Assembly: GCA_902805805.1 (NCBI GenBank)
Contig: CADCUE010000223.1
Location: forward strand, 1 to 28,352
Length of the DNA: 28,352 nt
Reading direction: 5' to 3'
Origin: an uncultured Frankineae bacterium
GTDB taxonomy: Bacteria > Actinomycetota > Actinomycetes > Mycobacteriales > SCTD01
Each line of letters starts with the position of its first letter. The first letter of the stretch is position 1. This document shows positions 22,050 through 28,352 of the stretch, one piece after another. The position numbers and the translations under genes are program-made. The notes under the pieces are model-generated. The model saw only the letters and a program-made list of their open reading frames with translations. It did not search any database and was not told where the DNA came from.

Positions 22050-22124
22050 GTGGGAGTGCTCCAGCGCTTCTAGCGTCGGCTCGAAGGCCTCGTCGAGGGT
22101 GCCTTCGCGCGGGTCTTCGGCGGC
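22050..22124 (+). pseudogene. fhaA: 5' end of fhaA interrupted by an in-frame TAG at codon 8
   Basis: GTG 22050 lies 7 bases after the Shine-Dalgarno-like GGAAGGGG. It encodes MGVLQRF, then TAG at 22071-22073, then RRLEGLVEGAFARVFGG in the same frame, which runs on into the rest of fhaA. The family N-terminus as I recall it is MGVLQRFERRLE, so a GAG codon appears to have become TAG by one base change. No other disruption is visible. Whether this is a true mutation, read-through, or an assembly/read error cannot be told from the sequence. Confidence 0.8.
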
Positions 22125-22742
22125 GTGGTGCAGCCGGTCGAGGTCGCCGCGGCCCTCCAGCGCGAGGCCGCCGACAAGAAGCAGATCGTCGGGCAGGGCC
22201 GCGTCCTCGTGCCGAACGCCTTCGTCGTCGAGCTCGGTCCCACCGACCTGGAGCGGTTCGGCGAGTGGGACGCTCCGCTGCGCAGCGAGCTGGCCGGCAT
22301 GGTCGAGGAGCACGCCCGGGACCAGGGCTGGTCGTTCGTCGGCGACGTCGAGGTGCAGTTCGAGCGGCACGAGGAGCTGGACACCGGCGTCTTCCGGGTC
22401 CGCAGCAGCGTCGTGGCGACCCCGGACGCCGGTGGCCACCGCACGCAGGGCATCGGGCGGCCGCGCGTGGTCGTGCAGACGTCGCCGGAGCGCGTCGTCC
22501 TGCTCACGCGACCGGTCACCGTGGTGGGCCGGGGCGCCGACGCCGACCTGCGGCTCGAGGACACCGGCGTCTCGCGCGCCCACGCCGAGCTGCGGCTCGA
22601 CGGCGGGACGGTCCGCGTCGTGGACCTCCAGTCCACGAACGGCACGCAGCTCAACGGCCGGCGGGTGCGCATCGCCACGCTGACCGACGGCGACCGGCTC
22701 GACCTCGGGGCGACGACGCTGGTCTACCGGTCGGAGAGCTGA
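22125..22742 (+). CDS. fhaA: FhaA, DUF3662 and FHA domain protein; start uncertain because of the upstream TAG
   Basis: The open frame after the TAG has its first usable start at GTG 22125, giving 205 residues; the ancestral protein from 22050 would have 230. The N-terminal DUF3662 domain (VEVAAALQREAADKKQIVGQGRVLVPNAFVVELG) is followed, after a very short linker, by an FHA domain. That domain has VVGRGADADLRLEDTGVSRAHAELRL and DLQSTNGTQLNG, including the phosphothreonine-binding Arg, Ser and Asn. FHA domains bind phosphothreonine; in mycobacteria FhaA recognises phosphorylated partners in cell-wall synthesis. The linker is far shorter than in M. tuberculosis. Restart at 22125 would lose 25 residues of the DUF3662 N-terminus and has no visible ribosome binding site. 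The stop overlaps the fhaB start by one base. Confidence 0.8.
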   Translation: MVQPVEVAAALQREAADKKQIVGQGRVLVPNAFVVELGPTDLERFGEWDAPLRSELAGMVEEHARDQGWSFVGDVEVQFERHEELDTGVFRVRSSVVATPDAGGHRTQGIGRPRVVVQTSPERVVLLTRPVTVVGRGADADLRLEDTGVSRAHAELRLDGGTVRVVDLQSTNGTQLNGRRVRIATLTDGDRLDLGATTLVYRSES

Positions 22743-23239
22743 TGGGCAGCGCCCTCGTCGTCGCGGCCGTGAAGTACGGCCTGCTCGCCCTGCTCTGGCT
22801 GTTCGTGGTGCTGGCCTTCCGCACCGTCCGCAACGACCTGTTCGGCCCCGGGGCCCGCACACCGCCGTCCGCACGCCCGGTCCAGAACGCGGCCGCGCCG
22901 CGCTCACCCGTCCCGCCGCCGCGCCCCGGAGGTCGCCAGGGCCGCAGCGCGGCACGCAGGCTGGTGGTCACCGAGGGAGCGCTGGCCGGCACCACCATCG
23001 GCCTGGGCGACGCACCGGTGACCCTCGGCCGTGCCGACGACTCCACCCTCGTCCTGACCGACGACTACGCCAGCAGCCGCCATGCGCGCCTCGTCCCCGG
23101 CGACGGCGCCTGGCTGGTCGAGGACCTCGGCTCCACCAACGGCACCTACCTGGGCGCCGCGAAGGTCGTGCGTCCCACTCCCGTGCCGCTCGGCCAGCAG
23201 ATCCGCATCGGCAAGACCGTCCTCGAGCTGCGCCGATGA
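22742..23239 (+). CDS. fhaB: FhaB, membrane-anchored FHA protein
   Basis: A 165-residue protein. A hydrophobic N-terminal segment at about 5-26 (VVAAVKYGLLALLWLFVVLAF) anchors it, a Pro/Arg-rich linker follows to about 70, and an FHA domain ends it. The FHA domain contains VTLGRADDSTLVLTDDYASSRHARL and DLGSTNGTYLG, with the phosphothreonine-contacting Arg, Ser and Asn in place. In mycobacteria the equivalent protein (FipA/FhaB) links Ser/Thr kinase signalling to FtsZ and septation. The start ATG 22742 overlaps the fhaA stop (TGATG), so its translation may depend on ribosomes finishing fhaA. That matters if the fhaA TAG is real. The phosphatase gene follows after 16 bases. Confidence 0.92.
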   Translation: MGSALVVAAVKYGLLALLWLFVVLAFRTVRNDLFGPGARTPPSARPVQNAAAPRSPVPPPRPGGRQGRSAARRLVVTEGALAGTTIGLGDAPVTLGRADDSTLVLTDDYASSRHARLVPGDGAWLVEDLGSTNGTYLGAAKVVRPTPVPLGQQIRIGKTVLELRR

Positions 23240-23255
23240 TCGCGGGGACCAGCCG

Positions 23256-24536
23256 GTGACCCTGGCCCTGCGCTTCGCAGCCCGCTCGCACACGGGCCTG
23301 CTGCGGGACGGCAACGAGGACTCCGTCTACGCCGGGCCCCGGGTGCTCGCCGTCGCCGACGGCATGGGCGGGCACGCCGCCGGGGAGGTGGCCTCGGCCG
23401 TGGCCATCGCGGCGCTCGCCCCGCTCGACGAGGACGTGCCGGGCAACGACCTGCTCGACGTCCTGCGCGAGCGAGCGGTCGCCGCGAACTCCCACCTGCG
23501 CGACATGGTCACCGGCGACCACGGGCTCGAGGGGATGGGGACCACCCTCACCGCCTTCCTGTTCGCCGGCAGCCGACTCGGGATGCTGCACATCGGCGAC
23601 TCCCGGGCCTACCTGCTGCGCGACGGCGCGCTGACGCAGATCACCCACGACCACACCCTGGTGCAGGCCCTCGTCGACGAGGGCCGCATCAGCGAGGAGG
23701 AGGCCAACAGCCACCCGCAGCGCTCGCTGATCACCCGGGCGCTCGACGGTCGGGAGGGCATCGAGCCCGACCTGTCCGTCCGCGAGGTCCGGGCCGGCGA
23801 CCGCTACCTGCTGTGCACCGACGGCCTCACCGGCCCCGTCGCACGGCCGGAGACGCTGCAGGAGGCCCTGGAGATCGCCGACCCGCAGTCGGCGTGCGAC
23901 CGGCTCGTCGAGCTGGCGCTGCGCGGCGGCGGTCCGGACAACGTCACGGTCATCGTCGCGGACGTCGTCGACGCGCACGGGCTGCGTCCGTCACCGGCGG
24001 TCGTGGCGGGCGCGGCAGCGGACTCACCGCAGCCGCCACCGGACGGCTTCGGCACGTCGTCGGCGGCCCGGGCGCGTGCTGCGGAGGGCCGGGACGTCGC
24101 ACCGGCGTCCCGCGCTGCTGCCGAGGCCCCTGCGAGCCGGTCGCCCAACGTCCGCCGGACGGCGCTGGTGACCCTGCTCGCGGTCGTCCTGCTCGCCGCC
24201 GGCGCCGGAGCCGGCTGGGCCTACGTCCGCGCCCAGTACTACGTCGGGGTCGACGGCCAGCAGGTGGCCATCTTCCGCGGAGTCTCGGGATCCCTTGCCG
24301 GCGTGCCGTTCTCGAGCGTGTCCGAGCGCACAGCCCTCGACGTCGAGCGGCTGGACCGGCTGCAGCGCTCGCGCGTGGAGCGGGGCATGGTCGCGAAGGA
24401 CCGCGAGGAGGCGCAGCGCATCGTCGCCCGCCTCGAGGACGCCTACCCCGAGTGCACGCCGGCCGACGAGGTGCCGGACCCGCAGCCCAGCCCGTCGACG
24501 ACCCCCGTCTCGCTGTGCCCGGCAGGTGCGTCGTGA
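23256..24536 (+). CDS. pstP: PP2C-family Ser/Thr protein phosphatase PstP
   Basis: A 426-residue membrane phosphatase that reverses PknA/PknB phosphorylation. The cytoplasmic PP2C domain (about 5-240) has the metal-binding motifs RDGNEDS (D18, D22), VADGMGGHAAGE, HIGDSRAYLLRDG, CTDGLTG and GGPDNVTVIVADVV. After a low-complexity linker, one membrane span lies at about 300-322 (ALVTLLAVVLLAAGAGAGWAYV). A short extracytoplasmic part follows, beginning RAQYYVGVDGQQVAIFRGV. The frame is open further upstream, but GTG 23256 matches the family N-terminus (TLALRFAARSHTGLLRDGNEDS). GTG of the next gene overlaps its TGA (24533-24536). Confidence 0.92.
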   Translation: MTLALRFAARSHTGLLRDGNEDSVYAGPRVLAVADGMGGHAAGEVASAVAIAALAPLDEDVPGNDLLDVLRERAVAANSHLRDMVTGDHGLEGMGTTLTAFLFAGSRLGMLHIGDSRAYLLRDGALTQITHDHTLVQALVDEGRISEEEANSHPQRSLITRALDGREGIEPDLSVREVRAGDRYLLCTDGLTGPVARPETLQEALEIADPQSACDRLVELALRGGGPDNVTVIVADVVDAHGLRPSPAVVAGAAADSPQPPPDGFGTSSAARARAAEGRDVAPASRAAAEAPASRSPNVRRTALVTLLAVVLLAAGAGAGWAYVRAQYYVGVDGQQVAIFRGVSGSLAGVPFSSVSERTALDVERLDRLQRSRVERGMVAKDREEAQRIVARLEDAYPECTPADEVPDPQPSPSTTPVSLCPAGAS

Positions 24537-25975
24537 CGGCGCCCTCGGTGACCCCGTCGTCCGCGCCGCGTCGCGGGACGGAGCTGCTGCTGACCGTGTT
24601 CGCCGTGCTCATCGCCGTTCTCGCCTACACCGCCGTCGGTCTGGCCGTCGACGGCCGGGTGCCGTCGGGCACGCTGGGGTACGGGCTGGGTCTCGGTGCG
24701 CTGTTCCTGCTCGCCCACCTCGTGGTGCGCTTCGCCGCGCCGCACGCCGACCCGTTGCTGCTGCCGTGCGTCGCTCTGCTGAACGGCCTGGGGCTCGTCG
24801 TGATCCGCCGCCTCGACTTCGCGGCTGCGGAGCGAGCCGCCCAGCTCGGTCGCGACGTGCCGGCCGGGGAAGCGCCCCGGCAGCTGGTCTGGACCGCGGT
24901 CGGGGTCGCCGCCTTCCTGGTCGTCCTGCTCGTCGTCCGGGACCACACCCGACTGCAGCGCTACACCTACACCGCCGCCGTCACCGGTCTGGTGCTGCTG
25001 CTGCTGCCCGCTCTGCCGGTGCTCGGACGCACGATCAACGGAGCGCGGCTGTGGATCCGGGTCGGTCCCTTCACGCTGCAGCCGAGCGAGGTCGCCAAGC
25101 TCCTGCTCATCCTGTTCTTCGCCGGCTACCTCGTCGCCAAGCGCGACGTCCTGTCCCTCGCCAGCCGCCGGGTCCTCGGTCTCGACCTGCCCCGTGCCCG
25201 CGACCTCGGCCCCGTGCTGCTGGCGTGGGCCGCCAGCCTCGCGGTGCTGGTGCGCGGCCGCGACCTCGGCAGCTCGCTGCTGTTCTTCGCGCTGTTCGTC
25301 GTCATGCTCTACGTCGCCACCGAGCGCACGAGCTGGCTGGTCATCGGCGTCGGGCTGTTCCTCGGAGGTGCCTACGTCGCCTACCGGCTGTTCTCGCACG
25401 TGCAGCGGCGCGTCGACATCTGGCTCGACCCGTTCGAGGACGCCGACGGTGCGGGGTTCCAGCTGGTGCAGTCGCTGTTCGGGTTCGGCACCGGGGGGCT
25501 GACGGGCACGGGGCTCGGAGAGGGACGTCCCAGCACGGTGCCGTTCGCCAGCACCGACTTCATCATGGCCGCCATCGGCGAGGAGCTCGGCCTGGTCGGC
25601 GTCATGGCGGTGCTGCTCGTCTTCGCGCTCATCGTCGAGAGAGGGCTGCGGACGGCGCTGTCGGTGCGCGACTCCTTCGGCAAGCTCCTCGCCGCGGGCC
25701 TGTCGTTCTCGCTCGCCCTGCAGGTCTTCGTCATCGTCGGCGGGGTCACGGGTCTGATCCCCCTCACCGGCGTCACCCTTCCCTGGCTGTCGTACGGCGG
25801 GTCGTCCATCGTGGCCAACTGGGCCCTCGTCGCGGTGCTGCTGCGGATCAGCGATGCCGCCCGGCGCCCCGTGCCGGCGCCGGTGACCCCCGACCTGGCG
25901 CGCGCAGCACTGGCCTCGGCCGAGACCCAGGTGGTCCGCCGGCCGCCGAGGCCGACCGAGCAGGAGCAGTCGTGA
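24533..25975 (+). CDS. rodA: RodA/FtsW-type SEDS peptidoglycan glycosyltransferase
   Basis: A 480-residue polytopic SEDS protein that polymerises lipid II glycan strands, normally in complex with the class B PBP encoded next to it. Family features are the many spans starting with LLLTVFAVLIAVLAYTAVGL, NGARLWIRVGPFTLQPSEVAKLLLILFFAGYL, and LVRGRDLGSSLLFFALFVVML with the RGRDLG loop. QLVQSLFGFGTGGLTGTGLGEGRPS, STDFIMAAIGEELGLVG and TGVTLPWLSYGGSSIVANW are also diagnostic. The N-terminal extension of about 15 residues is polar. GTG 24533 overlaps the pstP stop, and its own stop overlaps the pbpA start (25972-25975), so three genes are translationally coupled. Confidence 0.93.
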   Translation: MTAPSVTPSSAPRRGTELLLTVFAVLIAVLAYTAVGLAVDGRVPSGTLGYGLGLGALFLLAHLVVRFAAPHADPLLLPCVALLNGLGLVVIRRLDFAAAERAAQLGRDVPAGEAPRQLVWTAVGVAAFLVVLLVVRDHTRLQRYTYTAAVTGLVLLLLPALPVLGRTINGARLWIRVGPFTLQPSEVAKLLLILFFAGYLVAKRDVLSLASRRVLGLDLPRARDLGPVLLAWAASLAVLVRGRDLGSSLLFFALFVVMLYVATERTSWLVIGVGLFLGGAYVAYRLFSHVQRRVDIWLDPFEDADGAGFQLVQSLFGFGTGGLTGTGLGEGRPSTVPFASTDFIMAAIGEELGLVGVMAVLLVFALIVERGLRTALSVRDSFGKLLAAGLSFSLALQVFVIVGGVTGLIPLTGVTLPWLSYGGSSIVANWALVAVLLRISDAARRPVPAPVTPDLARAALASAETQVVRRPPRPTEQEQS

Positions 25976-27441
25976 ACCGGCCGCTGCGTCGGGTGGCCGT
26001 CGCCTGCCTCGTGCTCTTCGGCCTGCTCATGCTCAACGCCAACTGGGTCCAGGTCGTCAAGGCGGACGGCTACCGGGACGACCCGCGCAACAGCCGCGTG
26101 CTCCTGCGCACCTACGAGCGTGAGCGCGGTGCGATCGCGGTGGTGCAGGCCGACGGCAGCGGGCGCACGGCGGTCGCCGAGTCCTCCCGCACCGACGGCC
26201 CTCTCACCTGGCTGCGCGAGTACCCAGGTGGTCCGTCCTACGCCCATGTGACCGGCTACTACTCCCTCGTCTACGGCCGCACGGGGCTCGAGCGCACCGA
26301 GGACCGCGTCCTGTCCGGCGAGGACGACCGCTTCTTCGTGCGCCGGCTCTCGGACTCGGTGACCGGCCGGGAGCCGCAGGGCGGCAACATCATCACGACG
26401 CTGGACCCGCAGGCGCAGGAGGTCGCCCACGAGGCGCTGGGCGACAGCCGCGGTGCCGTGGTCGCGCTCGACCCGCGCACCGGAGCGGTGCTGGCCATGG
26501 TGAGCCGGCCGTCGTACGACCCCGCACGGCTGTCGTCCTTCGAGCCGGCCGAGATCCGCAGCTACTACGCGCAGCTGACCGAGGCGACCTCGGATCCGCT
26601 GCTCAACCGCACGATCAGCAAGACCTATCCGCCCGGATCGACCTTCAAGGTGGTCACGGCCGCCGCTGCGCTGTCGTCCGGGGACGTGACGCCGACGACG
26701 CAGATCCCCTCGCCGCGCGAGCTCGACCTGCCGCAGACCTCCGCCCGGCTGCGCAACTTCGGCGGCGGGAGCTGCTCGGGCGAGACCTCGACCCTGGCGG
26801 ACGCGCTGCGCATCTCGTGCAACACCGCGTTCGGGGCGCTCGGTCTCCAGCTCGGCGCCGACCGGCTCCGGTCGCAGGCCGAGGACTTCGGCTTCGGTGA
26901 CGACTCGCTCCGGGTCCCGACGAAGGTCGCGACCAGCGTCTTCCCGGAAGATCCCGACGAGCCGCAGACCGCGCAGTCCGCCATCGGCCAGTTCGACGTC
27001 AGGGTGACTCCGCTCCAGATGGCCATGGTGGCAGCCGGCATCGCCAACGGCGGCGAGGTCATGGAGCCGCACCTGGTCCGCGAGGTCCAGGCTCCGGATC
27101 TGTCCCGCCTCGACCAGGCCGACCGGACGGTCTACAAGCGGGCCGTCGACGAGGACGTCGCGCAGGAGCTGACGCGCATGATGGAGCTCGTCGTCAGCGA
27201 CGGCAGCGGTGTGCGCGCCCAGATCCCCGGCGTGCGCGTCGCGGGCAAGACGGGGACCGCGCAGCACGCGCAGGGACGACCTCCGCACGCCTGGTTCATC
27301 GGGTTCGCACCGGCGGACGACCCGCAGGTCGCCGTGGCCGTCGTCATCGAGGACGGCGGGAGCGTGGGCTCGGAGGCGACCGGCGGAGCGCTGTCCGCGC
27401 CGATCGCCCGGCGGGTCATGAGCGCGGTGCTCCGGCGATGA
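25972..27441 (+). CDS. pbpA: Class B penicillin-binding protein (PbpA)
   Basis: A 489-residue peptidoglycan transpeptidase. The membrane anchor is at about 7-24 (RVAVACLVLFGLLMLNANWV), then a pedestal domain with ERGAIAVVQADGSGRTAVAES. The transpeptidase domain has all three motifs: S223-TFK226 in YPPGSTFKV, S282-C-N284 in RISCNTAFG, and K426-T-G in VAGKTGTAQH. GQFDVRVTPLQMAMVAAGIANGG is also typical. It should cross-link glycan made by the neighbouring RodA and is a beta-lactam target. The start GTG 25972 has AGGAG 5 bases ahead (25962-25966) and overlaps the rodA stop; its stop overlaps the pknA ATG (27438-27441). Confidence 0.94.
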   Translation: MNRPLRRVAVACLVLFGLLMLNANWVQVVKADGYRDDPRNSRVLLRTYERERGAIAVVQADGSGRTAVAESSRTDGPLTWLREYPGGPSYAHVTGYYSLVYGRTGLERTEDRVLSGEDDRFFVRRLSDSVTGREPQGGNIITTLDPQAQEVAHEALGDSRGAVVALDPRTGAVLAMVSRPSYDPARLSSFEPAEIRSYYAQLTEATSDPLLNRTISKTYPPGSTFKVVTAAAALSSGDVTPTTQIPSPRELDLPQTSARLRNFGGGSCSGETSTLADALRISCNTAFGALGLQLGADRLRSQAEDFGFGDDSLRVPTKVATSVFPEDPDEPQTAQSAIGQFDVRVTPLQMAMVAAGIANGGEVMEPHLVREVQAPDLSRLDQADRTVYKRAVDEDVAQELTRMMELVVSDGSGVRAQIPGVRVAGKTGTAQHAQGRPPHAWFIGFAPADDPQVAVAVVIEDGGSVGSEATGGALSAPIARRVMSAVLRR

Positions 27442-28352
27442 GCACGCCTGCGGGCGTCGTCGACGGGCTGCTGGCCGGTCGCTACCAGCTCGCCTCCCGT
27501 CTCGCCGCCGGCGGGATGGGCGAGGTCTGGCGCGCCCGGGACCTGCTGCTCGACCGGGACGTCGCGGTGAAGACCCTGCGCGCGGAGCTCGCGGACGACG
27601 ACGACGTCCGGGCCCGGTTCCGTGCCGAGGCACGTCACGCCGGCCGGCTCAGCTCGCCGGGCATCGCCTCGGTCTACGACTTCGGCGAGGCCGACGGCGT
27701 GGCCTGGCTCGTCCTCGAGCTGGTGGACGGTGAGTCGCTCGCCTCCGTGCTGCGACGCGAGGGCCGGCTCGGGACCGACCGCACCCTGGACGTCGTCGCG
27801 CAGACGGCTGCGGCGCTGCAGGCAGCCCACGACGCGGAGGTCGTCCACCGTGACGTCAAGCCGGGCAACCTGCTCGTGCGTCCGGACGGCGTCGTGAAGG
27901 TCACCGACTTCGGCATCGCCTCCGCGGCGGGGGCCGCGCACCTCACCCGCACCGGCCAGGTGGTCGGCACAGCGGGCTACCTGGCGCCGGAGCAGGCCGA
28001 CGGCCGGGCAGCGACCGCGGCGACGGACCTGTACTCCCTCGGGGTCGTGGCCCACGAGTGCCTCGCCGGCACGCACCCGTTCCCGTTCGACAACCCGATC
28101 GCCGTGCTGCTCGCGCACCTGCAGACGCCGCCGCCGGAGCTGCCCGCCGACGTCCCCGCGCCGGTGGCCGACCTGGTGTCACGCCTGCTGGCCAAGGACC
28201 CGGCCGATCGGCCGACGTCCGCGAGGCTGGTCGCAGCCGAGGCGCAGGCTCTGCGACGTCGGGGGAGCAGCGCCTCGCCGACACCGGTGGCGCCTCGCCC
28301 GGAGCCGGCAGCGCCGACGTCCCGGACCGCGCCGCTGCCTGTGCTGCGGCCG
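27438..28352 (+). CDS. pknA: Ser/Thr protein kinase PknA, C-terminus beyond window
   Basis: The visible 305 residues hold a complete Hanks-type kinase domain. The glycine loop is AAGGMGEVW (24-31 region), with Ala23 where the first Gly of GxGxxG is usual. Other motifs are K45 in VAVKTL, HRDVKPGN with catalytic D139, TDFGIAS with D157, and the activation segment LTRTGQVVGTAGYLAPEQ with Thr residues for autophosphorylation. DLYSLGVVAHECLAG follows. After about residue 272 a Pro/Ala-rich juxtamembrane linker begins; the membrane span and the rest lie outside. The position after pbpA fits PknA rather than PknB, which usually comes next and carries PASTA repeats. It regulates growth and cell shape by phosphorylating FHA and wall-synthesis proteins. 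Confidence 0.92.
   Translation, partial: MSTPAGVVDGLLAGRYQLASRLAAGGMGEVWRARDLLLDRDVAVKTLRAELADDDDVRARFRAEARHAGRLSSPGIASVYDFGEADGVAWLVLELVDGESLASVLRREGRLGTDRTLDVVAQTAAALQAAHDAEVVHRDVKPGNLLVRPDGVVKVTDFGIASAAGAAHLTRTGQVVGTAGYLAPEQADGRAATAATDLYSLGVVAHECLAGTHPFPFDNPIAVLLAHLQTPPPELPADVPAPVADLVSRLLAKDPADRPTSARLVAAEAQALRRRGSSASPTPVAPRPEPAAPTSRTAPLPVLRP

Noticed and set aside
23813..24532. Upstream extension of the rodA frame through pstP
   Set aside because: Out-of-frame Arg/Gly-rich read of the PP2C gene; the GTGA overlap at 24533 is the natural start.
24295..25971. Upstream extension of the pbpA frame through rodA
   Set aside because: Shadow frame; the PBP membrane anchor begins at GTG 25972 with AGGAG at the right spacing.
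1..28352. CRISPR arrays, rRNA, transposases, toxin-antitoxin pairs, replication origin boxes, biosynthetic megasynthases
   Set aside because: None seen on either strand; no regularly spaced repeats, no DnaA-box cluster and no mobile-element gene.

Overview
The window is a dense, very GC-rich stretch of bacterial chromosome: genes abut or overlap by a few bases and GTG starts are common. The gene content points to the class Actinomycetes, because the right end carries the fhaA-fhaB-pstP-rodA-pbpA-pknA operon typical of that class and a tRNA-Leu(CAG) sits just upstream of fhaA. Genus cannot be fixed by eye. No phage, insertion sequence, CRISPR, rRNA or plasmid feature was found, and no intergenic gap exceeds about 120 bases.

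Left third (1-8281): a partial phosphotransferase, an AIM24-family protein, a DUF4446 membrane protein, larB-larC (nickel-pincer nucleotide synthesis), an NAD-dependent epimerase-like protein with an altered active site, an MFE-2-like short-chain dehydrogenase, a haem-oxygenase-like diiron protein and a lone arginine deiminase. Many of these genes have a TANNNT -10 element 6-7 bases before the start codon and no Shine-Dalgarno sequence, so they look leaderless.

Middle (8282-17329): a SEC-C/DUF5926 protein that seems to start at a non-standard ATC codon, a divergent renalase-like flavoprotein, and a minus-strand series made of a spore-photoproduct-lyase-like radical SAM protein, an Fpg/Nei glycosylase, a MerA-like flavoprotein and a glycerophosphodiesterase. 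A plus-strand NAD salvage unit follows: pncB, pncA and an NrtR-type regulator with a degenerate Nudix box. PncA and PncB feed nicotinate towards NaAD, which is also the substrate of LarB, so the two groups share a metabolite.

Right third (17330-28352): a translationally coupled pair of unknown function (cupredoxin-like lipoprotein and multi-pass membrane protein), a rhodanese, an MMPL/RND transporter, tRNA-Leu(CAG), and the growth and division signalling operon. In that operon FHA proteins, a PP2C phosphatase, a SEDS glycosyltransferase, a class B PBP and a Ser/Thr kinase together link phosphorylation to peptidoglycan synthesis.

The most notable observation is an in-frame TAG at codon 8 of fhaA (22071-22073), where the family normally has Glu. 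The ancestral Shine-Dalgarno, start codon and downstream reading frame are otherwise intact. I did not find a convincing wholly new multi-gene system; the rest is mostly core actinobacterial gene content with some unusual details.
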